Shown piece after piece: positions 1 to 5,583 of a stretch of 7,356 bases of DNA. This DNA comes from an uncultured bacterium (lineage in GTDB: Bacteria > Planctomycetota > Phycisphaerae > Phycisphaerales > SM1A02), in NCBI GenBank assembly GCA_903918555.1, contig CAIXEV010000022.1, positions 1 to 7,356 of the forward strand, in the 5' to 3' direction. The notes below the pieces were generated by a model. The model ran no database searches. It was not told where the DNA came from and saw only the letters and a list, made by a program, of their open reading frames with translations. Position 1 is the stretch's first letter. Each line of letters starts with the position of its first letter. The translations under genes were made by a program, and so were the position numbers.

Positions 1-686
1 ACCCCGCGGCCACCGCGAGCGTCGAGAAGATCCTGCGCGCCACGCGCCGCCTCGACCGGATCGTGGGCGATGTCCTGAGCTTTGCACGCGACACCCGCAT
101 CAACGCGGTCTCGACGACCGCGCGCGAGATCCTCGAGCTCGCCGCCGCCGACTGCGAGGCGCTGCTCGAGCGCGAGGAGATCGATCTGCGCATCGACATC
201 GACGGCGACTGCCGCTTCGTCGCCGATGGCCCGCTGGTCGCGCAGGCGGTGGCCAACCTCATCTGCAACGCCGTGCAGGCGATGCACGGCATGCCGTTGC
301 GCGAGGTGACGCTGTCGGCGCGCGAGGCGCGGCTTCGCACGCCCGACGGCACGCGGCGCGGCTTCATCGTGCTCGCGGTCGAGGACACGGGCCCCGGCAT
401 CCCGGCCGAGGCGCGCGAGCGAATCTTCAATCCTTTCTTCACGACGCGGGAGGAAGGGACGGGCCTCGGGCTCGCCATCGTCCACCGCATCGTCGATGCG
501 CACGGCGGCATGACCGCCTGCGCGGAGTCCACCCGCCCGGTCGCAGGACGCGGCCGGGGCGCTCGGCTCGAGCTGTCGTTGCCGCTCGAGCCTACCAAGG
601 TCGTGGCCGCCGAAGGCGTGTCGCTTGGTGAAGCCGTTCGCCGAAGGATCGGCGGGAATCATGCAGTCCACGCAAACGCTGGATGA
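1..686 (+). CDS. Sensor histidine kinase of a two-component system (3' part, 5' end outside window)
   Basis: The visible 227 residues (first full codon at base 3, stop TGA 684-686) are the C-terminal part of a histidine kinase. The first ~35 residues resemble the second helix of a HisKA dimerisation domain; the phospho-accepting His would lie upstream and is not seen. The HATPase_c domain follows with an N box around NLICNAVQA (bases 255-281), a G1 box VEDTGPGIP, an F box FNPFFTT and a G2 box GTGLGLAIV. It should autophosphorylate with ATP and pass phosphate to the response regulator that begins 13 nt downstream. By family and context it resembles NtrB/FlrB/FlgS-type kinases paired with sigma-54 activators. 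The sensing domain is off the window, so the signal and membrane topology are unknown. A GTG at 63 is not the true start: the frame is open to the window edge and the domain is already in progress there. Confidence 0.93.
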   Translation, partial: PAATASVEKILRATRRLDRIVGDVLSFARDTRINAVSTTAREILELAAADCEALLEREEIDLRIDIDGDCRFVADGPLVAQAVANLICNAVQAMHGMPLREVTLSAREARLRTPDGTRRGFIVLAVEDTGPGIPAEARERIFNPFFTTREEGTGLGLAIVHRIVDAHGGMTACAESTRPVAGRGRGARLELSLPLEPTKVVAAEGVSLGEAVRRRIGGNHAVHANAG

Positions 687-691
687 AGGAG
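685..691 (+). promoter_or_regulatory. Ribosome binding site deciding the response-regulator start
   Basis: A GAAGGAG motif ends 8 nt before the ATG at 700 and overlaps the kinase stop codon. This supports ATG 700 over the in-frame ATG 661 and TTG 625, both of which would add residues ahead of the canonical REC beginning GKVLVVDD. Confidence 0.75.
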
Positions 692-699
692 CCGTCCGT

Positions 700-2304
700 A
701 TGGGCAAGGTACTGGTTGTCGACGACAAGGAACTCATGCGCGACAGCGTCGCTGCGATCCTGAGCCGCAAGGGGCACACCGTGCTGACCGCGCCGGATGC
801 GCGCGCGGCGCTGGCCCGCATCTCGGAGAAGCGGCCCGAATGCGTGGTGACCGATCTGCAGATGCCGGGCATGAACGGGCTCGAGCTGCTCGAGGAGATC
901 CGCAAGATCGATGCGGAGCTGCCGGTCGTGTTCATGACCGCGTTCGGCTCGATCGAGACGGCGGTCGAGGCGATGCGCAAGGGCGCGTTCGACTATGTGA
1001 CGAAGCCCTTCTCGGGCGACGAGCTCACGATCTCGGTCGACCGCGGGCTCGAGCACGCGCGGCTTCTCCGCGAGAACCAGGTGCTCCGCGCCGTGGCGAC
1101 GCCGCAGACGCGCCGCGCCCAGAGCCACCGCATGATCGGCTCGAGCGCGATCATGGAGGACCTGCGCGCCAAGCTCGCGCCGATGGCGTCGAGCCACGGC
1201 ACGGTGCTCATCACCGGCGAATCGGGCACGGGCAAGGAAGTGGCCGCGCGCCACATCCACGAGCACAGCCCGCGCGCGTCGGGGCCGTTCCTCGCGATCA
1301 ACTGCGCGGCGCTCTCGTCGGCGCTCCTCGAGAGCGAGCTCTTCGGACATGAGAAGGGCGCATTCACCGGCGCCGACCGCCTGCGCAAGGGCCGCTTCGA
1401 GCTCGCCGACGGCGGCACGCTCCTCCTCGACGAGATCAGCGAGATCCCGCCGGACCTGCAGGCCAAGCTCCTGCGCGTCCTCCAGGAGAAGAGCTTCGAG
1501 CGCGTCGGCTCGAGCGTCGCCCAGAGGGCCGATGTCCGAATCCTCGCGACCACGAACCGCGTTCTCGCCCGCGAGGTCGATGCCGGTCGCTTCCGCGGCG
1601 ACCTCTTCTTCCGACTGAATGTGCTTCCGGTCCGCATGCCCGCGCTGCGCGAGCGACTCGGCGATGTGTCCGAACTCGCCGAGCACTTCCTCGGCCTCGT
1701 CGCCGACCGCGAGGGCGGGCGGCGCAAGAAGCTGACGAAGGAGGCGCTCGCGCTCTTCGTCGAGTACGGCTGGCCGGGCAATGTGCGCGAGCTGCAGAAC
1801 CTCTGCGAGCGGGCCGCGGTGCTTGCCTCGGGAGACACGATTCCCGGCGAGCTCGTCGCCCCGTGGCTCGTCGCGCACGACGCGGCGCCGGCGGGCGCGC
1901 CGGCCGGCGGCATCGGCGTGCGCCTCTCGCGCCCGACCGAGCCGCCGATCATCGAGACCTTCGCCGCGGCCGCCGCGAACACCCTCATCGGTGCGGGGCA
2001 TTCGTCCGGCGGCATGACCTCGAACGGCATGACCTCGAACGGCATGAGCTCGAGCGGTTCCGCGTCCACGACCCCGTCGCCCGCGGCCTTCGCCGCCGCC
2101 GCCGACCACTCGGGCATCCCGAGCCTCGTCTGCGACGGCCGGCTCACCCTCGACGAGATCGAGCGCCGCTCGATCGTTGCCACGCTCGAGCGTTTCCGCG
2201 GTCACCGCCAGAAGAGCGCCAAGGCGCTCGGCATCGGCGTCCGCACCCTCGGTCTCAAGCTCAAGAAGTGGAAGGAAGAGGCTCTCGTTCCCGCGGAGCT
2301 GTGA
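700..2304 (+). CDS. Sigma-54-dependent response regulator (NtrC/FlrC family, REC-AAA+-HTH)
   Basis: A 534-residue transcription activator. The REC domain (about 3-120) has D8/D9, the phospho-acceptor D52 in TDLQMPGMNG, T80 and K102. The sigma-54 interaction AAA+ domain (about 140-375) has Walker A GESGTGKE (173-180), an intact GAFTGA loop (220-225) that contacts sigma-54, Walker B LLLDE (241-245) and WPGNVREL (358-365). A Fis-type helix-turn-helix lies at about 483-525. Family knowledge says such proteins bind upstream sites, oligomerise on phosphorylation and hydrolyse ATP to open sigma-54 promoters. The neighbouring kinase is the probable partner, and the flagellar genes downstream, including the -24/-12 promoter before fliE, are likely targets. 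The linker between AAA+ and HTH (about 385-480) is oddly long, Ala/Gly/Ser/Thr-rich and carries pentapeptide repeats. The start is ATG 700, supported by the RBS at 685-691. I infer an FlrC/FleR/FlgR-like role but assign no symbol. Confidence 0.95.
   Translation: MGKVLVVDDKELMRDSVAAILSRKGHTVLTAPDARAALARISEKRPECVVTDLQMPGMNGLELLEEIRKIDAELPVVFMTAFGSIETAVEAMRKGAFDYVTKPFSGDELTISVDRGLEHARLLRENQVLRAVATPQTRRAQSHRMIGSSAIMEDLRAKLAPMASSHGTVLITGESGTGKEVAARHIHEHSPRASGPFLAINCAALSSALLESELFGHEKGAFTGADRLRKGRFELADGGTLLLDEISEIPPDLQAKLLRVLQEKSFERVGSSVAQRADVRILATTNRVLAREVDAGRFRGDLFFRLNVLPVRMPALRERLGDVSELAEHFLGLVADREGGRRKKLTKEALALFVEYGWPGNVRELQNLCERAAVLASGDTIPGELVAPWLVAHDAAPAGAPAGGIGVRLSRPTEPPIIETFAAAAANTLIGAGHSSGGMTSNGMTSNGMSSSGSASTTPSPAAFAAAADHSGIPSLVCDGRLTLDEIERRSIVATLERFRGHRQKSAKALGIGVRTLGLKLKKWKEEALVPAEL
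2011..2055 (+). repeat. 15-bp in-frame tandem repeat in the regulator linker
   Basis: Two identical 15-bp units (2011-2025 and 2026-2040, GGCATGACCTCGAAC) are followed by a diverged third (2041-2055). They encode GMTSN-GMTSN-GMSSS, residues 438-452 of the response regulator, in its low-complexity linker. The pattern fits a recent in-frame duplication. Confidence 0.9.
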
Positions 2305-2313
2305 GGTGTCGTC

Positions 2314-2739
2314 ATGATCGACGGAATGCTTGGAAGCACCAATCTCCCCGCGCTCGAGCGGTCGCTCCAGTACATGGCGGCCCGCCAGAAGCTGCTTGCC
2401 GGCAACATCGCCAACATCGAGACCCCGGGCTACCGGCCGACCGATGTGGCGCCCGCCGCGTTCCAGCAGGCGCTGCGCGACGCCCTCGACCAGGAGCGCG
2501 TCGACAAGCAGGGGGGCCTCGCGTTCGATGAGTCGGCGCCCGTCGCCTTCAGCGAGTCGGGCACCGAGCTGAAGCCGCAGGTCCTCGCCGAGAACATCAT
2601 GTTCCACGATGGCAACGACCGCAGCGTCGAGCGCCTGATGCAGAAGATGCAGGAGAATGTCTACAGCTTCCGGGTGGCCTCGCAGCTGTTCCGCAACCAG
2701 TTCGACCTCATCAACACCGCGATCCGCGAGCGCATGTGA
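2314..2739 (+). CDS. flgB: Flagellar basal-body proximal rod protein FlgB
   Basis: A 141-residue FlgB, a normal length for the family. The N-terminal rod/hook signature is clear: NIAN at 31-34 and TPGY at 37-40, after an amphipathic helix. The C-terminal helix (about 95-141) resembles the family's coiled-coil partner segment that packs against the N-terminal helix in the rod. FlgB is exported by the flagellar type III system and forms part of the proximal rod just above the MS ring, next to FliE and FlgC. The start ATG 2314 is the first in-frame start after the regulator's stop (2302-2304, same frame). It is preceded by GAGGTG (2303-2308), which overlaps that stop. The 9-nt gap from the regulator gene suggests co-transcription with it. 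Confidence 0.95.
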   Translation: MIDGMLGSTNLPALERSLQYMAARQKLLAGNIANIETPGYRPTDVAPAAFQQALRDALDQERVDKQGGLAFDESAPVAFSESGTELKPQVLAENIMFHDGNDRSVERLMQKMQENVYSFRVASQLFRNQFDLINTAIRERM

Positions 2740-2810
2740 CGCGCCGCCGCGACGGATCGTGAATCAGAGCGTGCCCGCCGTGGGTTGTGCACGCAGAACC
2801 GGATCCCGCC

Positions 2811-3212
2811 ATGTTCACCTCGTTCGACATCTCGACCTCCGCACTCGTCGCCAACCGCACGCGGCTCGACGCGATCGCCGCGAACATCGCGAACGCCGAT
2901 GTCCCCGTCGACCCGAAGTCGAGGAACCCGCCGTTCTCCGAGCAGGTGGTCTACTTCGCCCAGGGCGACCCGCTCTCGGGCGATCCGAACGGCGTCCATG
3001 TCGCCGCCATCCAGCCACGCAACGACTTCCGCCGCGCCTTCGAGCCGTGGAACCCGCTGGCCGACAAGGACGGCTATGTCCGCTACCCGAACATCGACCC
3101 GGTGGTCCAGCAGGCCAACGCCATGCTGGTCACCCGGAACTACGACGCCAATCTTGCGGCAATCGAGGCGTCGAAGTCGATGATCAGCTCGTCCCTGTCG
3201 ATCATCAGTTGA
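2811..3212 (+). CDS. flgC: Flagellar basal-body proximal rod protein FlgC
   Basis: A 133-residue FlgC. It starts MFTSFDIS, as usual for the family, and has NIAN at 25-28. The diagnostic C-terminal block runs from NPLADKDGYV (81-90) through a TRNYDANLAAIEASKSM stretch to the end. It is a secreted rod subunit assembled with FlgB and FlgF. The middle region (about 30-65) lacks the common GGPYRR-type motif and instead carries KSRNPPFSEQVVYF, so it is a divergent member. I choose ATG 2811 over an in-frame GTG at 2787 because the family begins at this Met; no strong Shine-Dalgarno is visible before either start. A 71-nt gap separates it from flgB. Confidence 0.93.
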   Translation: MFTSFDISTSALVANRTRLDAIAANIANADVPVDPKSRNPPFSEQVVYFAQGDPLSGDPNGVHVAAIQPRNDFRRAFEPWNPLADKDGYVRYPNIDPVVQQANAMLVTRNYDANLAAIEASKSMISSSLSIIS

Positions 3213-3227
3213 GGCATCGCCCTTGTG

Positions 3228-3244
3228 CTGGCACGGGATGTGCT
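3228..3244 (+). promoter_or_regulatory. Sigma-54 (-24/-12) promoter upstream of fliE
   Basis: The sequence CTGGCACGGGATGTGCT matches the sigma-54 consensus YTGGCACGRNNNTTGCW at every defined position except one (GTGC instead of TTGC). The invariant GG (3230-3231) and GC (3242-3243) have exactly the required spacing. It lies in the 59-bp flgC-fliE gap, on the coding strand. Counting the C at 3243 as -12 puts transcription start near 3255. A GAFTGA-containing sigma-54 activator encoded about 1 kb upstream is the obvious candidate regulator. Confidence 0.8.
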
Positions 3245-3271
3245 AACCCAGCCCAGAGGTAACGGACAGAT

Positions 3272-3571
3272 ATGACCGATCCACTTGGAATCGTCTCCCG
3301 CATCAACACCCAGGCCCCGGGCATGTCCCGGCCGGGTCAGATGCCCGCTGGGCAGGATTTCAAGCAGGAACTGCTCGACGAGATGCGCAAGGTGAACCAG
3401 ATGCAGCAGGACGCCACCCAGGCGACCAACGACCTGCTGACGGGCCAGCGCGACGACATCGAGGGCGTCATGATCGCCACGCAGAAGGCGGATTCCGCCT
3501 TCCGCATGCTGCTTGCCCTGCGCAACAAGGTGGTCGACGCGTACGACGAGGTCCGCAACATCCGCGTCTGA
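3272..3571 (+). CDS. fliE: Flagellar hook-basal body complex protein FliE (MS ring-rod junction)
   Basis: A 99-residue FliE, typical in length. The conserved helical domain spans about 29-99, from DFKQELLDEM through a QMQQDATQATNDLL segment to the family hallmark FRMLLALRNKVVDAYDEV near the C terminus. FliE sits at the junction between the FliF ring and the rod and is needed early for export gating and rod assembly. ATG 3272 is preceded by AGAGG (3255-3259) at a rather long spacing of 12 nt. A sigma-54 promoter lies directly upstream, so fliE probably heads its own transcript as well as receiving read-through from flgBC. Its stop codon is the first TGA of an 11-bp tandem repeat. Confidence 0.95.
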   Translation: MTDPLGIVSRINTQAPGMSRPGQMPAGQDFKQELLDEMRKVNQMQQDATQATNDLLTGQRDDIEGVMIATQKADSAFRMLLALRNKVVDAYDEVRNIRV

Positions 3572-3600
3572 TCGCCGCCTGATCGCCGCCTGATGCGGCC
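3569..3600 (+). repeat. 11-bp tandem repeat spanning the fliE stop codon
   Basis: TGATCGCCGCC occurs at 3569-3579 and identically at 3580-3590, followed by a related TGATGCGGCC (3591-3600). The first three bases are the fliE stop. Because the period is 11, the three TGA triplets fall in three different reading frames. Confidence 0.9.
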
Positions 3601-3623
3601 ACATCCATCGTTCGCAGGGGAGG

Positions 3624-3646
3624 CCGCCGCGCGCCAGGCGCGGCGG
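3624..3646 (+). other. GC-rich inverted repeat (possible hairpin) in the fliE-fliF gap
   Basis: CCGCCGCGC (3624-3632) and GCGCGGCGG (3638-3646) form a perfect 9-bp stem around a 5-nt loop. No T-run follows, so a canonical intrinsic terminator is not supported. It could be a weak attenuator, an mRNA processing/stability element, or a chance product of high GC. Confidence 0.45.
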
Positions 3647-3861
3647 AGGCGTTCTCGCGTCGAAGGTGCGCTTCGGGTGCTCGGCGCATCCTGCGCGGTC
3701 GCGCGCAACTTTCGCCATTTCGCGCGCGGTCTTTGCGGGACGAAACGGCGCCGTGCCGATGAGGGTTCTCACGGTGCGCTCTGCCAGGATGGCGTTGCGC
3801 CGTGCGCGGGCACCTCGGTGTCCGGCGCACAACAGGAAGATCGTCGCGGCGCATCAGGCAT

Positions 3862-3866
3862 GGAGG
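3862..3866 (+). promoter_or_regulatory. Ribosome binding site deciding the fliF GTG start
   Basis: GGAGG ends 7 nt before GTG 3874. This supports GTG 3874 over the upstream in-frame GTG 3802, which would add an Arg-rich 24-residue tail unlike FliF. Confidence 0.75.
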
Positions 3867-3873
3867 CCTACGC

Positions 3874-5562
3874 GTGCAGGCATTGCGGAACACGCTCGAA
3901 CTCATCCGTAGCAGGCTCGGCGGGCTGACGCCCACGGCCAAGCTGCTGGCAGGAAGCCTCGTGATCATCGTCGCGATGGGGCTCTTCCTCGTCGCGCAAT
4001 GGAGCGCGACGGTCTCGACCGTTCCCTTCTCGGTGACGCCGGCGGCGTACGAGCAGGCCAAGACCTATCTCGCGACCCGCGGCGTGAAGTTCACCGAGGA
4101 GAACGGCCGGCTCATGATTCCCGCGGAGAAGCAGGGCGAGCTGATCGCCGGCTTCGCGGAGCAGGGGGCGGCCGGAGAGGCGGGCATCGACTTCGAGGGC
4201 ATGATCGGGCTCGACAGCCCGTTCGACACCACGCGCCAGAGCGAGACGAAGAAGCTCATCGCGCTTCAGAATGTGCTTGCGCGCACCATCGCCGGCTTCC
4301 GCAACGTGAAGTCCGCGACCGTGTTCATCTCGCCGAAGCCGGCCACGCCGCTCGGCGCGTCGCGGAATGTGCAGACCGCGAGCGTGCATGTGGTGATGCG
4401 CAACGGCGGGCTCACGCAGGACCAGGTCGACGCCATCGCGTCGATGGTGGCCGGCACGCAGGCGGGGCTCAAGCCGGAGAGCGTCTCGGTCACCGACGGC
4501 ACGCAGGGCTACAAGACGACCTTCGGCCGCGCCGGGGCCGGCGGCGAGAACCTCGAGCAGTCGCTCAAGATCGCCGACGCCGTGCAGGCGCGGCTCTCGA
4601 CGATCCTCGCGTCGATCGAGGGCGTGCGCATCGCGGTCAACCCGCAGGTGGTGACCGTCGAGCGCAAGCGGACCAAGACCGAGTTCCGCGACGGCATCTC
4701 GGTGCCGCTCAGCGAAAGCACGCAGACCTCGGAGACGAAGGGCTCGACGCCGACGCGCGAGCCCGGAACCGTGCCGAACACCGGCATGCAGATCATGGCG
4801 ACGCCGAGCGGCGCGGGGCAGTCCTCGACCGAGCGCGCGGAAAACCGCTACCTCTCGCAGATCCCGGGCACGCAGGAGACCGAGATCGATCCCACGGGCT
4901 ACGCGACGAAGATCGATGTCGGCGTCACGATCCCGTGGAGCTACTTCGTCAAGGTGTGGAAGCTGCGCAATCCCGCGACCGACGGCGCCGAGGCGAAGGC
5001 GCCCGACGAGGCCGCGGTGGCGTCCGTGCGCGACGAGGAGGTCGCGCGCATCAAGAAGCTCGTCGAGCCGCTCGTGTCGACCGATGCCTTCGAGGACGCC
5101 AAGAAGGGCGTCGTCGAGGTCAGCTGGTTCTACGACTTCGCCAACGAGACGCCCGAGCCCTCGATGGCGGCCAACCTCGGCGAGATCGTCCTCGGTGGCG
5201 GCGGCGGCGGTGGTGGTGGCGGCGGCGTCTCGTTCGGCGGCGGCGGCCTCATCAAGCCGATCGGCCTTGGCGTCCTCGCCGTCGTGAGCCTCTTCTTCAT
5301 GTTCAACATCGCGAAGAAGGCCTCGACCCGCGAGCAGCTGCCGAGCGCAGAGGAGCTCGCGGGCGTGCCGCCGATGCTCGATTCCGACGGCGGCGACATC
5401 ATCGGCGAGGCCGACGAGGCGACGCCGGCGCTCGAGGGCATGGAGCTCGACGACGACAGCCTGCGTCGCCAGCAGATGCTCGACCAGCTGAACGAGCTCG
5501 CCGGCCGCGATCCGGCGGAGCTCTCAGGCATCCTGCGGCGCTGGATGCGCAACCAGGATTGA
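3874..5562 (+). CDS. fliF: Flagellar MS-ring protein FliF
   Basis: A 562-residue FliF, close to the enterobacterial length. It has a short cytoplasmic N terminus and a first transmembrane helix at about 24-43. The periplasmic YscJ/FliF ring-building domains (about 44-225) include LDSPFDTTRQSET and a segment ending VFISPKPATP. The FliF C-terminal domain (about 250-430) contains a Ser/Thr/Pro-rich loop (about 283-325) before YLSQIPGTQETEIDPTGY. The second transmembrane helix is at about 460-478, followed by an acidic cytoplasmic tail. The tail ends in the FliG-binding helix DPAELSGILRRWMRNQD. FliF multimerises in the inner membrane as the base on which the switch, export gate and rod are built. 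An 11-Gly run (441-451) directly before the second membrane helix is unusual. The start is GTG with a strong RBS. The gene contains the only ACGT in the window (4304-4307). fliG follows after 21 nt. Confidence 0.96.
   Translation: MQALRNTLELIRSRLGGLTPTAKLLAGSLVIIVAMGLFLVAQWSATVSTVPFSVTPAAYEQAKTYLATRGVKFTEENGRLMIPAEKQGELIAGFAEQGAAGEAGIDFEGMIGLDSPFDTTRQSETKKLIALQNVLARTIAGFRNVKSATVFISPKPATPLGASRNVQTASVHVVMRNGGLTQDQVDAIASMVAGTQAGLKPESVSVTDGTQGYKTTFGRAGAGGENLEQSLKIADAVQARLSTILASIEGVRIAVNPQVVTVERKRTKTEFRDGISVPLSESTQTSETKGSTPTREPGTVPNTGMQIMATPSGAGQSSTERAENRYLSQIPGTQETEIDPTGYATKIDVGVTIPWSYFVKVWKLRNPATDGAEAKAPDEAAVASVRDEEVARIKKLVEPLVSTDAFEDAKKGVVEVSWFYDFANETPEPSMAANLGEIVLGGGGGGGGGGGVSFGGGGLIKPIGLGVLAVVSLFFMFNIAKKASTREQLPSAEELAGVPPMLDSDGGDIIGEADEATPALEGMELDDDSLRRQQMLDQLNELAGRDPAELSGILRRWMRNQD
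5194..5226 (+). repeat. GGY trinucleotide run encoding poly-glycine in FliF
   Basis: Eleven consecutive glycine codons, GGC or GGT only, encode residues 441-451. After Val-Ser-Phe comes a second run of four Gly codons (5236-5247). The array is prone to slippage, and gain or loss of units would stay in frame. Confidence 0.9.
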
Positions 5563-5569
5563 TCCAGAC

Positions 5570-5576
5570 GGAGGAG
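5570..5576 (+). promoter_or_regulatory. Strong ribosome binding site of fliG
   Basis: GGAGGAG ends 7 nt before ATG 5584, in the 21-nt fliF-fliG gap. It favours ATG 5584 over the in-frame ATG at 5602. Confidence 0.75.
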
Positions 5577-5583
5577 ACGAACC

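Larger units (their letters stand above)
3572..3873 (+). other. 302-bp intergenic region between fliE and fliF
   Basis: No convincing gene is seen here. The open frames crossing it are Arg/Ala-rich and do not look like protein families. It holds the rest of the 11-bp repeat, a strong GC-rich inverted repeat (3624-3646), and a weaker possible stem pairing 3770-3778 with 3796-3804 (two wobble pairs, 17-nt loop). I find no correctly spaced sigma-54 site. The fliF Shine-Dalgarno closes the region. It may be an untranslated leader or hold an internal regulatory signal, but nothing proves it. Confidence 0.6.

Noticed and set aside
661..699. Earlier ATG (661) for the response regulator
   Set aside because: It adds 13 residues before the REC domain and lies inside the kinase gene; ATG 700 has the better ribosome site and fits the family start. 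Not fully excluded.
592..2607. 671-residue open frame on the reverse strand
   Set aside because: It lies opposite the response regulator and flgB, which have clear domains. The product is Arg/Ala/Glu/His-rich low-complexity sequence typical of a high-GC antisense shadow.
2769..2794. Inverted repeat GCGTGC/GCACGC in the flgB-flgC gap
   Set aside because: Only 6 bp with a 14-nt loop in GC-rich DNA; expected by chance, and no T-run follows.
2781..2795. TGGGTTGTGCACGCA before flgC as a possible sigma-54 site
   Set aside because: The -24 box is poor and the GC element is one base off the required spacing.
2787..2810. GTG start for flgC
   Set aside because: The family starts with the MF-x-x-x-DIS pattern, matching ATG 2811. 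The eight extra residues look non-coding.
3624..3646. Intrinsic terminator after fliE
   Set aside because: The stem is strong but has no T-run and lies inside what looks like a continuous operon, so I list it only as an inverted repeat.
3703..3717. Reverse-strand TGGC...TTGC pair resembling a sigma-54 promoter
   Set aside because: Spacing is two bases too short, and sigma-54 requires strict spacing.
3755..3762. GCCGATGA, resembling the -10 box of flagellar sigma-28 promoters
   Set aside because: The -35 region at the required distance does not match TAAA, so the hit is likely chance.
3802..3873. Upstream GTG start for fliF
   Set aside because: It would add an Arg-rich 24-residue tail, whereas GTG 3874 has GGAGG at ideal distance and gives a normal FliF N terminus.
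3593..3928. 111-residue open frame on the plus strand in the fliE-fliF gap
   Set aside because: It is Arg/Ala/Gly-rich, has no recognisable family, runs into fliF in another frame and lacks a good ribosome site. I cannot support it as a gene.
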